Shown here: positions 42,380-50,373 of the stretch, piece after piece | Position numbering within the stretch: the first letter of the stretch is position 1 | Layout of the letters: each line of letters starts with the position of its first letter | DNA from: CAWINY01 sp963837635 | Lineage (GTDB): Bacteria > Acidobacteriota > Terriglobia > Terriglobales > Acidobacteriaceae | Reading direction: 5' to 3' | Assembly (NCBI GenBank): GCA_963837635.1 | Contig: CAWINY010000007.1 | Location: 558,001 to 622,000 of the forward strand | Length of the DNA: 64,000 nucleotides | Program-made: the position numbers and the translations under genes | The notes under the pieces: model-generated | What the model saw: the letters and a program-made list of their open reading frames with translations, nothing else | What the model was told of the DNA's origin: nothing | The model's database searches: none

Positions 42380-43402
42380 CTATCGCTCCGCCACCTGGGC
42401 TTCGTTGGCGGGTGCCGCCGGGCCAGACCTGAACTTCTTGAGGATCACCAACTTGGCCCGCCCCTCGCGTCCGCCGGGCAAATACACGAGATCGCGCTCG
42501 GCGTCGTAGGCCAGCGTGCTTCCACGGACATCGGTCTGGACTTCCTGTTCCAGTGCCATGGCGCCCCCCGCAGTGCGGATCACATCGACGTAGCCGCCCC
42601 CGGAGGCGACATAGAGCGCGCTGCCATTGCCGGTCAGCGTCACCGAGTTTGCCCCGGCCGGTGCCGCAATCCGCGCCACCTCCGATCCGGAATCTGCGTT
42701 GAGCGCCAGTACGGCATAACGCACGGCAACGTAGAGTCGCCGAGCGACCGGGTCCAGTGCCATGCCTGTGGGTTGGGAGGCAGCCAGCGGGTACCGATGC
42801 AGCAGCTTCAGACCGGGGTCAAGTACGGCGATCTCATCGCGGTCCTGAAGAGTCACATAAAGCTGACCCCGCGCAGGATCGAACACCATCGCCTGCGGGC
42901 TTCCCTCCAGCGGTTCGGTGGTGATTCGTCCGCTGCCGTCCGTCGCCACCGCCGAGAGCGACTGCGCCCGCCAGTTCGCCACATACAGCACCTTGCCGTC
43001 GAACGACAGCAGGAGCCCGTAAGGCGCCTCCTGAAGCGGGATCGTCCCCTGGACCGTCCAGGTTCGAGTGTCTACCACGGCGATGTTGTTGGCGCCGGAA
43101 TTTGAGATGTACACCCTCCCGCCGCGTTCGTCGACCGCGATGCCGTGCGGCGACTTCAGGCCATTGATCTGGGCCACAAACCGACGCCGCGCCGGATCGT
43201 AGACATCCGCCCGATCGGCGGCCTCGTGGGCGATGATCAGCATGCCGCGAGCAAATGCCATCTGAGCGAAGCCGGGCGCCCCGGGCACATCGATCATGGC
43301 CGACTGGTGCAACTGGACGCCGTATGCGGGGGCTGCCAGCAGGATCACCAGCAAGAACGCTGCCGGCTTCATTCGCAAGGAGAACCGATTACGGAAGGTC
43401 AT
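42380..43402 (-). CDS. Exported YncE-like beta-propeller protein
   Basis: The 340-residue protein has a signal peptide (AAFLLVILLAAPAYGVQ). Seven-bladed propeller repeats follow, each with a GIAVDERGGRVYISN- or GMALDPVARRLYVAV-like unit about 42 residues apart. YncE-like proteins bind ligands or DNA in the periplasm; no catalytic residues are evident. Start at 43402 is used; an ATG at 43372 directly before the signal peptide is possible and neither has a good ribosome site. The gene stands alone. Confidence 0.85.
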   Translation of the reverse strand: MTFRNRFSLRMKPAAFLLVILLAAPAYGVQLHQSAMIDVPGAPGFAQMAFARGMLIIAHEAADRADVYDPARRRFVAQINGLKSPHGIAVDERGGRVYISNSGANNIAVVDTRTWTVQGTIPLQEAPYGLLLSFDGKVLYVANWRAQSLSAVATDGSGRITTEPLEGSPQAMVFDPARGQLYVTLQDRDEIAVLDPGLKLLHRYPLAASQPTGMALDPVARRLYVAVRYAVLALNADSGSEVARIAAPAGANSVTLTGNGSALYVASGGGYVDVIRTAGGAMALEQEVQTDVRGSTLAYDAERDLVYLPGGREGRAKLVILKKFRSGPAAPANEAQVAER

Positions 43403-43718
43403 AGGTCAGACGGGAGACTCCACTCGCCAGCCTGTGTGATGCCTTCGGGAGGAGTTCTGCCGCCTGATAGCTAGTGGGCAGTTGTCAGTGGCCAGTGGTC
43501 AGCAAACCAACAACGGATTCAAACGGATTTAGACGGATCACAAAGATTCCAACGGATTTCGACGGGGGCACGGAAGCGCAAAACTAAGGACCGTGTTTCT
43601 TCCAAAGATTCTCCCAAATCCGTTTAGCTCCGTCTCAATCCGTTGTTGCTTTGATCGTTGGGTTGCGTGCTGGCCAGCAGGGCCCGCCGGCGAGACGCCG
43701 GCGCTACAACCCTGGCCA
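43403..43718. other. Repeat-rich spacer
   Basis: Contains GTGGTCAG/GTGGCCAG words (43471-43500), an inverted pair CAACAACGGATTCAAACGG (43509 region) and CCGTCTCAATCCGTTGTTG (43630 region), and a family D palindrome (43681-43709). No gene seen. Confidence 0.7.
43681..43709. repeat. Palindromic repeat family D (GTAGCGCCGGC)
   Basis: GGCCCGCCGGCGAGACGCCG followed by GCGCTACAA; same unit at 50049-50077 (opposite orientation) and 53411-53439. Confidence 0.8.
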
Positions 43719-44273
43719 CTACTCGATATTCAACGCCCGCTTGAACGAGCCGCGCTCGCTCTGGATCTTCTGCTGCAGCAAGGTAATGGCGTAGATCAGC
43801 ATCTCTGGTCGCGGCGGGCATCCGGGGACGTAGACATCCACCGGGATCACCTGGTTGACACCCTGCACCAGCGCGTAGTTGTTGAACACACCGCCCGAGG
43901 TGGCGCACGCGCCCATCGAGATCACCCATTTGGGCTCGGGCATCTGCTCCCAGAGTAGGCGAATGACCGGCGCCATCTTTTGCGAGACGCGCCCGGCGAT
44001 GATCATCAGATCGCTCTGCCGCGGCGAGGGCCGGAAGACCTCGGCGCCGAAGCGCGCAATATCGAAGCGCGAGGCGCCCATCGACATCATCTCGATGGCG
44101 CAGCAGGCCAAGCCGAAGGTCATCGGCCAGAGAGAATTCTTTCGCACCCAGTTGACGGCTTGGTCCATCGTGGTAAAGAGCACGCCCTCGTGTTGCCGCT
44201 CGCCGAAAATGACTTCGCGAAGCTGCCCCTCGCCTTCGTCGGTGCCCATCAGGTTCTTGAAACGTTCGTTCAT
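43719..44273 (-). CDS. nuoB: NADH-quinone oxidoreductase subunit B, orphan copy
   Basis: From the ATG at 44273 (AAGGGCAG upstream) the protein is about 184 residues. NuoB holds the terminal iron-sulfur cluster N2 of complex I. All four Cys ligands are present: two in GLACCAIEMM, one in GACATSGGVFNN and one in VPGCPPRPE. No nuoA, C, D or other nuo gene is next to it; downstream is repeat DNA and upstream an IS200-type element ending 16 bases before the start codon. It may be a second copy or part of a scattered operon. The element has replaced its native promoter region. Confidence 0.93.
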   Translation of the reverse strand: MNERFKNLMGTDEGEGQLREVIFGERQHEGVLFTTMDQAVNWVRKNSLWPMTFGLACCAIEMMSMGASRFDIARFGAEVFRPSPRQSDLMIIAGRVSQKMAPVIRLLWEQMPEPKWVISMGACATSGGVFNNYALVQGVNQVIPVDVYVPGCPPRPEMLIYAITLLQQKIQSERGSFKRALNIE

Positions 44274-44288
44274 ATCTGCCCTTGCGGA

Positions 44289-44951
44289 GAGTAAATATCC
44301 CCCGGCAGAGCCGGGGGCTTTAGGATGTGAGCCGCTCAAAGCGGCTGAGCGGGGTCGCTAACGCGGCCCCGACATTCTTGGCCACCTGAAGGTGGCCCCT
44401 TCAGCGCCACATGTTCAACTGATCCAGGCGCTTGTCCTCTTCCTCCTGCGTGCGGATGTACTCTCGGATCGATGTCTCGTCCCGCCCGACCGTCGACACA
44501 AAGTATCCCCGCGCCCAGAAACTCTGCCCTACAAAATTCTGTTTCCGCCCTCCGTACACTCGCGCCAGATGAATCGCACTCTTCCCTTTCATAAACCCAA
44601 CCACCTGCGCCACCGCGTACTTCGGCGGGATCGATATCAACATGTGCACGTGGTCCGCCAGCAGATGCCCTTCCTCAATCCGGCTTTCCTTCTGCTCCGC
44701 CAGTTTGCGGAACACCTCTCCCAAATACTTCCGCAACTCCCCATACAACGCTTTCCGCCGGCCCTTTGGGATAAACACCACATGGTATTTGCACTCCCAT
44801 TTCGAGTGGCTTAAGCTTTCATACTCGTCCATCCAGTTTCTCCTTTGCGTGTGCTTCGCGGCTCACGCCAGGAGTTTCTTGGATGGACTCCCGTATCTGT
44901 CAAACTTCGCGTGCCTCCCCGGCAGAGCCGGGGGAACTCCCATTTCATTAG
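44289..44951 (-). mobile_element. IS200/IS605-type element, copy 1
   Basis: A 663-base unit identical in extent to that at 48840-49502 but inverted. It runs from CTAATGAAATGG at 44951 to GGATATTTACTC at 44289, with hairpins at both ends (CCCCCGGCTCTGCCGGGGG type). It has no target duplication and no inverted-repeat ends, as expected for HUH single-strand transposition. It carries one tnpA and no tnpB. Confidence 0.9.
44401..44832 (-). CDS. tnpA: IS200-type Y1 transposase TnpA, copy 1
   Basis: The 143-residue HUH transposase has the metal-binding H-x-H in LLADHVHMLISIPP and the nucleophile Tyr in IREYIRTQEEE. KYHVVFIPKGRRKAL and GYFVSTVGRDE are family marks. It cuts and joins single-stranded DNA at the hairpin ends. 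The translated product is identical to that of the second copy at 48959. Confidence 0.95.
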   Translation of the reverse strand: MDEYESLSHSKWECKYHVVFIPKGRRKALYGELRKYLGEVFRKLAEQKESRIEEGHLLADHVHMLISIPPKYAVAQVVGFMKGKSAIHLARVYGGRKQNFVGQSFWARGYFVSTVGRDETSIREYIRTQEEEDKRLDQLNMWR

Positions 44952-44990
44952 CGCTGGTTGTTTGAATCCTACTCAAATGATAGCAAAACG

Positions 44991-46013
44991 TCACGGGTGC
45001 AGGATCACTTTACCGAACATCTTGGATTTCTCCATATACTCGTGCGCTGCGGCCGCTTCCGCCAGGGGAAAGGCGCGGTCCACCACCGGCTTTAGGCACC
45101 CGCTGAAGATGTGTCCCAGCACCTCGTACAGCTCGCCCATGGTCCCCATGAAGCTCCCGAGAAGCGACATTTGCCGCGAGAACAGCACGCGCAGATCCAG
45201 GCTCGCTTCCGCTCCCGTGGTGGCACCGCAAGTAACCAGCGTACCGCCGGGCTTCATGGAGCGCAGGCTCTCCATCCAGGTCGCCTGCCCCACATGTTCG
45301 AAAACGACGTCCACCCCACCCCGGTTGGTGATCCTTTTCACCTCATCCGAGATCTTCTGCCGGTAGTGATCAATCAAATAGTCTGCCCCAAGCTCTCTGG
45401 CTTTGGCCAGCTTTTCTTCGCTGCCGGCAGTGGTGATCACCGTAGCGTTGAACAGTTTGGCAATCTGGATGGCCGCCGAGCCCACCCCCGAACTGGCTCC
45501 CAGCACCAGCACCGTCTGCCCCGGGCGTATCTGCGCCCGACCTACCAGCATGTGCCAGGCGGTCAGGAACACGAGCGGCACGCTGGCCGCCTCGTCAAAT
45601 CCGAGAGAGTCGGGGATGGGGATCACGTTCACCCGCGGCACCGCGAGAAACTCGGCATTGCCGCCGTCGCTGAAATATCCCAGTACGCTGAACTGAGAGC
45701 AGAAGTTCTGCCGGCCGCTGACGCAAGCCGGGCATACGTTATCGAATATCATGGGGGCCAGCAGCACACGCTGGCCGAGCTTCAGGTCGGTGATGTACTC
45801 GCCGACCTCGGCCACCTCGCCCGCCACATCGCTGCCGTTGACGTGCGGCAGCTTGATCCCTGGCAGACCCTTGCGGACCCACAGATCCAGATGATTCAGG
45901 GCGCAGGCGCGTACCCGTACCAGCACCTGATCCTTCCGCAATTGCGGATCGGGGACTTCTTCGTACTTCAGGACTTCCGGGCCGCCGAATTGGTGGAAGC
46001 GAACCGCCTTCAT
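44991..46013 (-). CDS. Zinc-type alcohol dehydrogenase / quinone oxidoreductase-like protein
   Basis: Start at 46013 is fixed by AGGAGG about five bases upstream. The 340-residue MDR protein has MKAVRFHQFGGPEVLKYEEV, a zinc-site-like CPACVSGRQNFCSQF with three structural-type Cys, a Rossmann motif VLVLGASSGVGSAAIQIAKL and ITTAGSEEKLAKARELGADY. GHE-like catalytic zinc sequence is replaced by LPHVNGSDVAGEV, so the catalytic site is of crotonyl-CoA reductase or QOR type. It would use NADPH on an enone or quinone. Substrate unknown. The gene end is only 39 bases from IS200 copy 1. Confidence 0.85.
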   Translation of the reverse strand: MKAVRFHQFGGPEVLKYEEVPDPQLRKDQVLVRVRACALNHLDLWVRKGLPGIKLPHVNGSDVAGEVAEVGEYITDLKLGQRVLLAPMIFDNVCPACVSGRQNFCSQFSVLGYFSDGGNAEFLAVPRVNVIPIPDSLGFDEAASVPLVFLTAWHMLVGRAQIRPGQTVLVLGASSGVGSAAIQIAKLFNATVITTAGSEEKLAKARELGADYLIDHYRQKISDEVKRITNRGGVDVVFEHVGQATWMESLRSMKPGGTLVTCGATTGAEASLDLRVLFSRQMSLLGSFMGTMGELYEVLGHIFSGCLKPVVDRAFPLAEAAAAHEYMEKSKMFGKVILHP

Positions 46014-46239
46014 GCCGCACCTCCTGGCTCCCAACGATCGCGAAACAGGCGTCGGGACAAGCGAGCGGAATCTTATCAGGAGCAGTAGCGGAGCAGGAAG
46101 GGTTTGCGCCCTCGGGTGACAGGTGAGGTATCGGGCAAGATAAGGATCAGATTTTACGCGTCGGGGAATGACCGGCACGGTTTGGGCCAGGGGAATAGAT
46201 TCATCAACCCTGGCCTGTTGCCTGGAACGTGATACCCCA

Positions 46240-46380
46240 TCAGGCAGCACGACGCTTGATCGCTGCGCGCTGCTCGGGAACCGTTTCTTCCCGCTTCGCG
46301 CCCGAAAAAAAGGTGGTTCCAAACAGGAATCCCACTACCAACCAAACGAACACAGCCAGAACCCACACCAACGCTTCCAT
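46240..46380 (-). CDS. Small single-helix membrane protein (46 aa)
   Basis: A short frame starts with ATG at 46380 after GAGGTTGC and ends with TGA at 46240. It codes MEALVWVLAVFVWLVVGFLF followed by GTTFFSGAKREETVPEQRAA and a basic end, giving one membrane helix and a charged cytoplasmic tail. The family is unknown; small proteins of this form often associate with respiratory or transport complexes, but there is no evidence of that here. It lies in a 500-base gap that otherwise has no gene. Confidence 0.6.
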   Translation of the reverse strand: MEALVWVLAVFVWLVVGFLFGTTFFSGAKREETVPEQRAAIKRRAA

Positions 46381-46518
46381 GTCGCAACCTCATGTCGTGG
46401 CTTCCGCTCCACTACCTTACAAGAGATGCCGCTTACGTTTGAAAGTTGCGTGTTTTCGGCGCGTGGATCCCATTTTCGGCACGAGGACTCCGGTACACCC
46501 GGCAGTTGCGATCCAGAT

Positions 46519-47280
46519 CTACCGTGAGACTCGATCCCTGATGCCGCGCAAGACCGCGCCTACCCCAAGCAATCCGGCGCCCAAGAACACAAGGCTGCCC
46601 GGCTCGGGAACTGTCGTGATGTACTCCTGAGGCGCGTCCTGATCGGAAGAATATCCCGGGACGAGGCCGTCCGCCTGGCCGTTGTTGTCCAGCGTAACCG
46701 GGGTATAGAGGCGAACTGAGTTCATGAAGCTGGCGAGCTGGTCTGAAGTTTCCCCGGCATACCACTGGCTTGCATCCCAATACCACCAAGCCGCGCTGTC
46801 TTGTGGACTACTGGAGGATGGCGTTCCCCCGTTCCAACCGGACGTGGTTTCCACACTCGGAAAAAACAACGCCCAGACCGCGAAGTTGATGTTACCAGCG
46901 TATTTTTTGTTCCCTTGGTACTGCGTATAGAGCCACGCCGCCTCGGCATACTGCGCCTGGTCACGCGTCCCGTACATCGTGTTGGTGAGGTCGGTTCCTG
47001 TGTTCACGATGACGGACCATTTCGCATTGAGCGACGTCGAATTGTAGAAACTGTTGCACATGACGCTCATCTGGGGGCCATTGTTGATCGTAAGGTAGTA
47101 CGGCACTACATAAACTCCGCTGTCCACCGTGCCGCCCGTCCCCGTGAGCGAAGCAGTCTGCACTGGGATATTCGGGAGCGGAGTTGCCAGAGCGAATGTC
47201 GCGCCCAACACGATTAGCAACCCTAGCCCGACGACACTTCGAGTGTTCCCCTGTTCTTCGACTGCCATGGCCCTTTTCAC
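46519..47280 (-). CDS. PEP-CTERM exported protein
   Basis: The 253-residue protein has an N-terminal signal segment (VVGLGLLIVLGATFALATP), a beta-rich body with YYLTINNGPQMSVMCNSFYN and INFAVWALFFPS, and a C-terminal sorting tail VPEPGSLVFLGAGLLGVGAV ending in basic residues. That tail is the PEP-CTERM signal cut by exosortase, which anchors or exports the protein. Start GTG at 47280 or ATG at 47268. It implies an exosortase elsewhere in the genome. Function of the mature part unknown. Confidence 0.88.
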   Translation of the reverse strand: MKRAMAVEEQGNTRSVVGLGLLIVLGATFALATPLPNIPVQTASLTGTGGTVDSGVYVVPYYLTINNGPQMSVMCNSFYNSTSLNAKWSVIVNTGTDLTNTMYGTRDQAQYAEAAWLYTQYQGNKKYAGNINFAVWALFFPSVETTSGWNGGTPSSSSPQDSAAWWYWDASQWYAGETSDQLASFMNSVRLYTPVTLDNNGQADGLVPGYSSDQDAPQEYITTVPEPGSLVFLGAGLLGVGAVLRGIRDRVSR

Positions 47281-47531
47281 GATCAGCCGTCTCCAATGCG
47301 AAACTGAATTGCTTTTACTGATGACGCTTGGTTCTTGTGTATTATCAGCCGGGCGAGGGAACTTGCTTCAGGGTTTTCCCGACAAACACTTACCAAAGTA
47401 ATGATCATTACCCTCGCAACGGGCCACGCTCGCATCATCCGGAACCTGCCCTGAGCGAGGGCAAGGCGTCTTCTGTATGGTGAAAATCCTCTTAGCTGGG
47501 CTACACTGTAGGCGAGTTTCCGGACATCAGC

Positions 47532-48293
47532 ATGACCCAACTCAGTGCCGCACAGCAGCGCTTCCTCTCCACTGTCCTCGACCTTCGCCCGCGCCTGGCG
47601 GTCTTCGACTGCGATGGCACGCTCTGGCCGGACGATGCCGGTGAGCAGTTCCTCTACTGGGAACTGGAGCGCCAACTGCTCACGCCGGAGGTGGCGTGCT
47701 GGATCACCGGGCGCTACCGCGACTACAAGAATGGGCAGGTGGACGAGTCGGCGATGTGCGGCGAGATGGTTACCATCCACGCCGGCCTCTCGTGCGAACA
47801 ACTGGAGGCCGCCGCCCGCGAGTTCTTCGAGGAGAAGTTCGCCGGCCGCATCTTCCCCGAGTTGCGGGAAATCACCTTTCGCTTGCGCGACGCCGGATGC
47901 GACCTGTGGGCCGTCTCCTCCACCAATGACTGGGTGATCGCCGCTGCCATGCGCTACTTCGCCATTCCCCGCGAGCACGTGCTCGCTGCCAGCGTACATA
48001 CCGAGAACGGCTGTGCCACCAATCGCCTGCGGCAGGTCCCCAGCGGTGGGGACAAGCCCAGAGCGATTCTCGATGCCGGCCTGCTGCAGGTGGACGCAGC
48101 CTTCGGCAACTCCATCTACGACGCCGAGATGCTCGAAATGGCGCGCCACGCCTTCGCGGTTAATCCCAACCCCAATCTGGAATTGCGCGCCCGCCAGCGT
48201 GGCTGGACCATTTACCATCCGGAGCAAGGAGCCGCAGCACCACCGCAGGACACAGGCCCGCAGTACGACTTGCCAGCGGGAGGCGCCTCCTAG
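47532..48293 (+). CDS. HAD-family phosphatase (SerB-like)
   Basis: The 253-residue protein has the HAD motifs VFDCDGTLWPDD (nucleophile Asp), SSTN (motif II), GGDKPRAI (Lys, motif III) and FGNSIYDAEM (motif IV). A helical cap lies between motif I and II. It resembles phosphoserine-phosphatase-like HAD enzymes; real substrate unknown. Three bases separate its stop from the next start, so it is co-transcribed with a NifU/IscU-like gene. Confidence 0.88.
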   Translation: MTQLSAAQQRFLSTVLDLRPRLAVFDCDGTLWPDDAGEQFLYWELERQLLTPEVACWITGRYRDYKNGQVDESAMCGEMVTIHAGLSCEQLEAAAREFFEEKFAGRIFPELREITFRLRDAGCDLWAVSSTNDWVIAAAMRYFAIPREHVLAASVHTENGCATNRLRQVPSGGDKPRAILDAGLLQVDAAFGNSIYDAEMLEMARHAFAVNPNPNLELRARQRGWTIYHPEQGAAAPPQDTGPQYDLPAGGAS

Positions 48294-48296
48294 AGC

Positions 48297-48650
48297 ATGT
48301 ACTCTTCGCGAGTGATAAAGCTATTCCAGGACATGCGGTTCGTGGGCGACATGCCCGACGCCAACGCCTATGTCACCATGCAGGAGCGCACGTGCAACGA
48401 CCTGCTCCACTTGGCGGTCAAGACACGCGGCGAGGTGGTCACCGCGGTGCGCTTTCGCGCCAAGGGCTGTGTGGCCGCCGTAGCCTGCGCCGCCCAACTG
48501 GCCGCGATGATGCAGAAGAAATCCCTGACCCAACTTCGCACCCTCAACGCCAAAGACATCACTTCGGCCCTGGGCGGACTGCCTGTCGAGCAGCAACACG
48601 CCAGCGATCTGGCCATCCGTGCCCTGCAGGCGATGCTCAAGCAGCTCTAA
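48297..48650 (+). CDS. NifU/IscU-like iron-sulfur scaffold protein
   Basis: The 117-residue protein resembles the NifU N-terminal domain: NDLLHLAVKTRGEVVTAVRF, then RAKGCVAAVACAAQLAAMM, with Cys at 33, 58 and 64. In IscU the three Cys carry the nascent cluster; the order here is C33 (TCND), C58 (KGC), C64 (VAC), unlike classical spacing, so scaffolding is likely but unproved. It follows the HAD gene by three bases. A short CCGCAGAGG repeat tract and an IS200 copy follow. Confidence 0.75.
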   Translation: MYSSRVIKLFQDMRFVGDMPDANAYVTMQERTCNDLLHLAVKTRGEVVTAVRFRAKGCVAAVACAAQLAAMMQKKSLTQLRTLNAKDITSALGGLPVEQQHASDLAIRALQAMLKQL

Positions 48651-48654
48651 GAAC

Positions 48655-48839
48655 GTTTTACCGCAGAGGATGCGGAAAAACTTTCACCGCAGAGGCCGCA
48701 GAGGGACACAGAGGAAAAGCCGCAGAGGGTATTCAGTTTCTCTTTTCTTGATTTCTGCTCTCCCTCAGCGTTCTCAGCGCCCTCTGCGGTGAAAAGGTTT
48801 TCTGCGTTCCTCTGCGGCCTCAGCGGTTAAGAGGTTCTT
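48655..48839. repeat. CCGCAGAGG-type repeat tract
   Basis: Units such as ACCGCAGAGG, GCCGCAGAGGG, CACAGAGGAAAAG and their complements (CCTCTGCGG) fill the stretch before IS200 copy 2, forming a loose inverted repeat. A similar tract is at 56896-56945. Confidence 0.75.
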
Positions 48840-49502
48840 CTAATGAAATGGGAGTTCCCCCGGCTCTGCCGGGGAGGCACGCGAAGTTTGACAGATACGG
48901 GAGTCCATCCAAGAAACTCCTGGCGTGAGCCGCGAAGCACACGCAAAGGAGAAACTGGATGGACGAGTATGAAAGCTTAAGCCACTCGAAATGGGAGTGC
49001 AAATACCATGTGGTGTTTATCCCAAAGGGCCGGCGGAAAGCGTTGTATGGGGAGTTGCGGAAGTATTTGGGAGAGGTGTTCCGCAAACTGGCGGAGCAGA
49101 AGGAAAGCCGGATTGAGGAAGGGCATCTGCTGGCGGACCACGTGCACATGTTGATATCGATCCCGCCGAAGTACGCGGTGGCGCAGGTGGTTGGGTTTAT
49201 GAAAGGGAAGAGTGCGATTCATCTGGCGCGAGTGTACGGAGGGCGGAAACAGAATTTTGTAGGGCAGAGTTTCTGGGCGCGGGGATACTTTGTGTCGACG
49301 GTCGGGCGGGACGAGACATCGATCCGAGAGTACATCCGCACGCAGGAGGAAGAGGACAAGCGCCTGGATCAGTTGAACATGTGGCGCTGAAGGGGCCACC
49401 TTCAGGTGGCCAAGAATGTCGGGGCCGCGTTAGCGACCCCGCTCAGCCGCTTTGAGCGGCTCACATCCTAAAGCCCCCGGCTCTGCCGGGGGATATTTAC
49501 TC
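48840..49502 (+). mobile_element. IS200/IS605-type element, copy 2
   Basis: A 663-base copy in opposite orientation to that at 44289-44951, bounded by CTAATGAAATGG and GGATATTTACTC. It interrupts repeat DNA and lies between the NifU-like and mutT genes. Identity of the encoded protein suggests recent movement. Confidence 0.9.
48959..49390 (+). CDS. tnpA: IS200-type Y1 transposase TnpA, copy 2
   Basis: The protein sequence is identical to copy 1 (143 residues, HVHML and REYIRTQ motifs). The intact frame and complete ends suggest an active element. Confidence 0.95.
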   Translation: MDEYESLSHSKWECKYHVVFIPKGRRKALYGELRKYLGEVFRKLAEQKESRIEEGHLLADHVHMLISIPPKYAVAQVVGFMKGKSAIHLARVYGGRKQNFVGQSFWARGYFVSTVGRDETSIREYIRTQEEEDKRLDQLNMWR

Positions 49503-49631
49503 GCAACCGGGTTGTGAGCTGCATGTGATTAAATAGATTCTGGGTTCCCGTGGAGCGGGAGACGCCCAGCTTCTCATGCCGATAATGTTCCAGTTCATGC
49601 TTGGCAGGCACTTCGAGCGAGGTGGTCCCCG

Positions 49632-50024
49632 GTGAAACAAGTGGTCGCGGCGCTGATCGTGCGCGGAGAGGAAATCCTCATCTGCCAGCGCACTAAATAT
49701 CAGCCGATGCCGCTGAAGTGGGAATTCCCGGGCGGCAAGATCGAGCGCGGCGAACAGCCGATCGACGCCTTGCGCCGCGAACTCGACGAGGAATTGGGCA
49801 TCGACGCCACCATCGGCGATGAGGTCGCCCGCATCCGCCACCATTACCAGAACGGCAACGGCATCGAGCTTCGCTTCTTCATCGTCCAGCAGTTCGCGCG
49901 CGAACTGGACAACCGCATCTTTCACCACATCAAGTGGGAGAACCGCCGCCAACTGCCTGCCTACGATTTTCTCGATGCCGACAAGAAGCTCATCAGGGAT
50001 ATCGCCGAGGGGAAGATCATCTAG
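49632..50024 (+). CDS. mutT: MutT-like 8-oxo-dGTP diphosphatase
   Basis: The 130-residue protein starts with GTG after GAGGTGGT. Nudix box GGKIERGEQPIDALRRELDEELGID is complete, and LKWEFPGG plus a C-terminal HIKWENRRQLPAYDFLDADK are typical of MutT-type enzymes that hydrolyse oxidised dGTP. No partner gene. It starts about 130 bases after the IS200 element, which may influence its promoter. Confidence 0.88.
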   Translation: MKQVVAALIVRGEEILICQRTKYQPMPLKWEFPGGKIERGEQPIDALRRELDEELGIDATIGDEVARIRHHYQNGNGIELRFFIVQQFARELDNRIFHHIKWENRRQLPAYDFLDADKKLIRDIAEGKII

Positions 50025-50373
50025 TGGGCAGTGGACAGTGGCCAGCGTCGTAGCGCCGGCGTCTCGCCGGCAGGCCCAGTCCGCGCATGGCGGAGGAGAG
50101 GATCACGGCGATCCTGGAGTTGCTTAGAGCAAGACCAGAGTGAGTGCATACCGTCTTTGAAAGGGTGCGGCTTCAGCCGCGCCGAATGGGTACCGAACAA
50201 CATCGGCCTTTAGGCCCTGAGGTGATTGGCCCTCAGCGGCTAAAGCCGGATTCCAAAAGTGGCACGGTGCGGCACGCCTGAAGGCGTGCCCTTTCAAAAC
50301 TCCAGGCTCCCCCAACTGTGGTTTCGCCATAGTGGGACTCACTGACCACCGTCCACTGCCCACTGGCCACTCC
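50025..50373. other. Repeat-rich spacer
   Basis: Holds GTGGACAGTGG words, a family D palindrome (50049-50077), a possible hairpin GGCACGCCTGAAGGCGTGCC (50273-50292) and more GTCCACTGCCCACTGG words at the end. No gene seen between the convergent mutT and Nramp-like genes; the hairpin may terminate one of them. Confidence 0.65.

Noticed and set aside
48655..48839. Possible CRISPR-like array of CCGCAGAGG units
   Set aside because: Units vary in length and spacing, appear in both orientations, and no cas genes are near.
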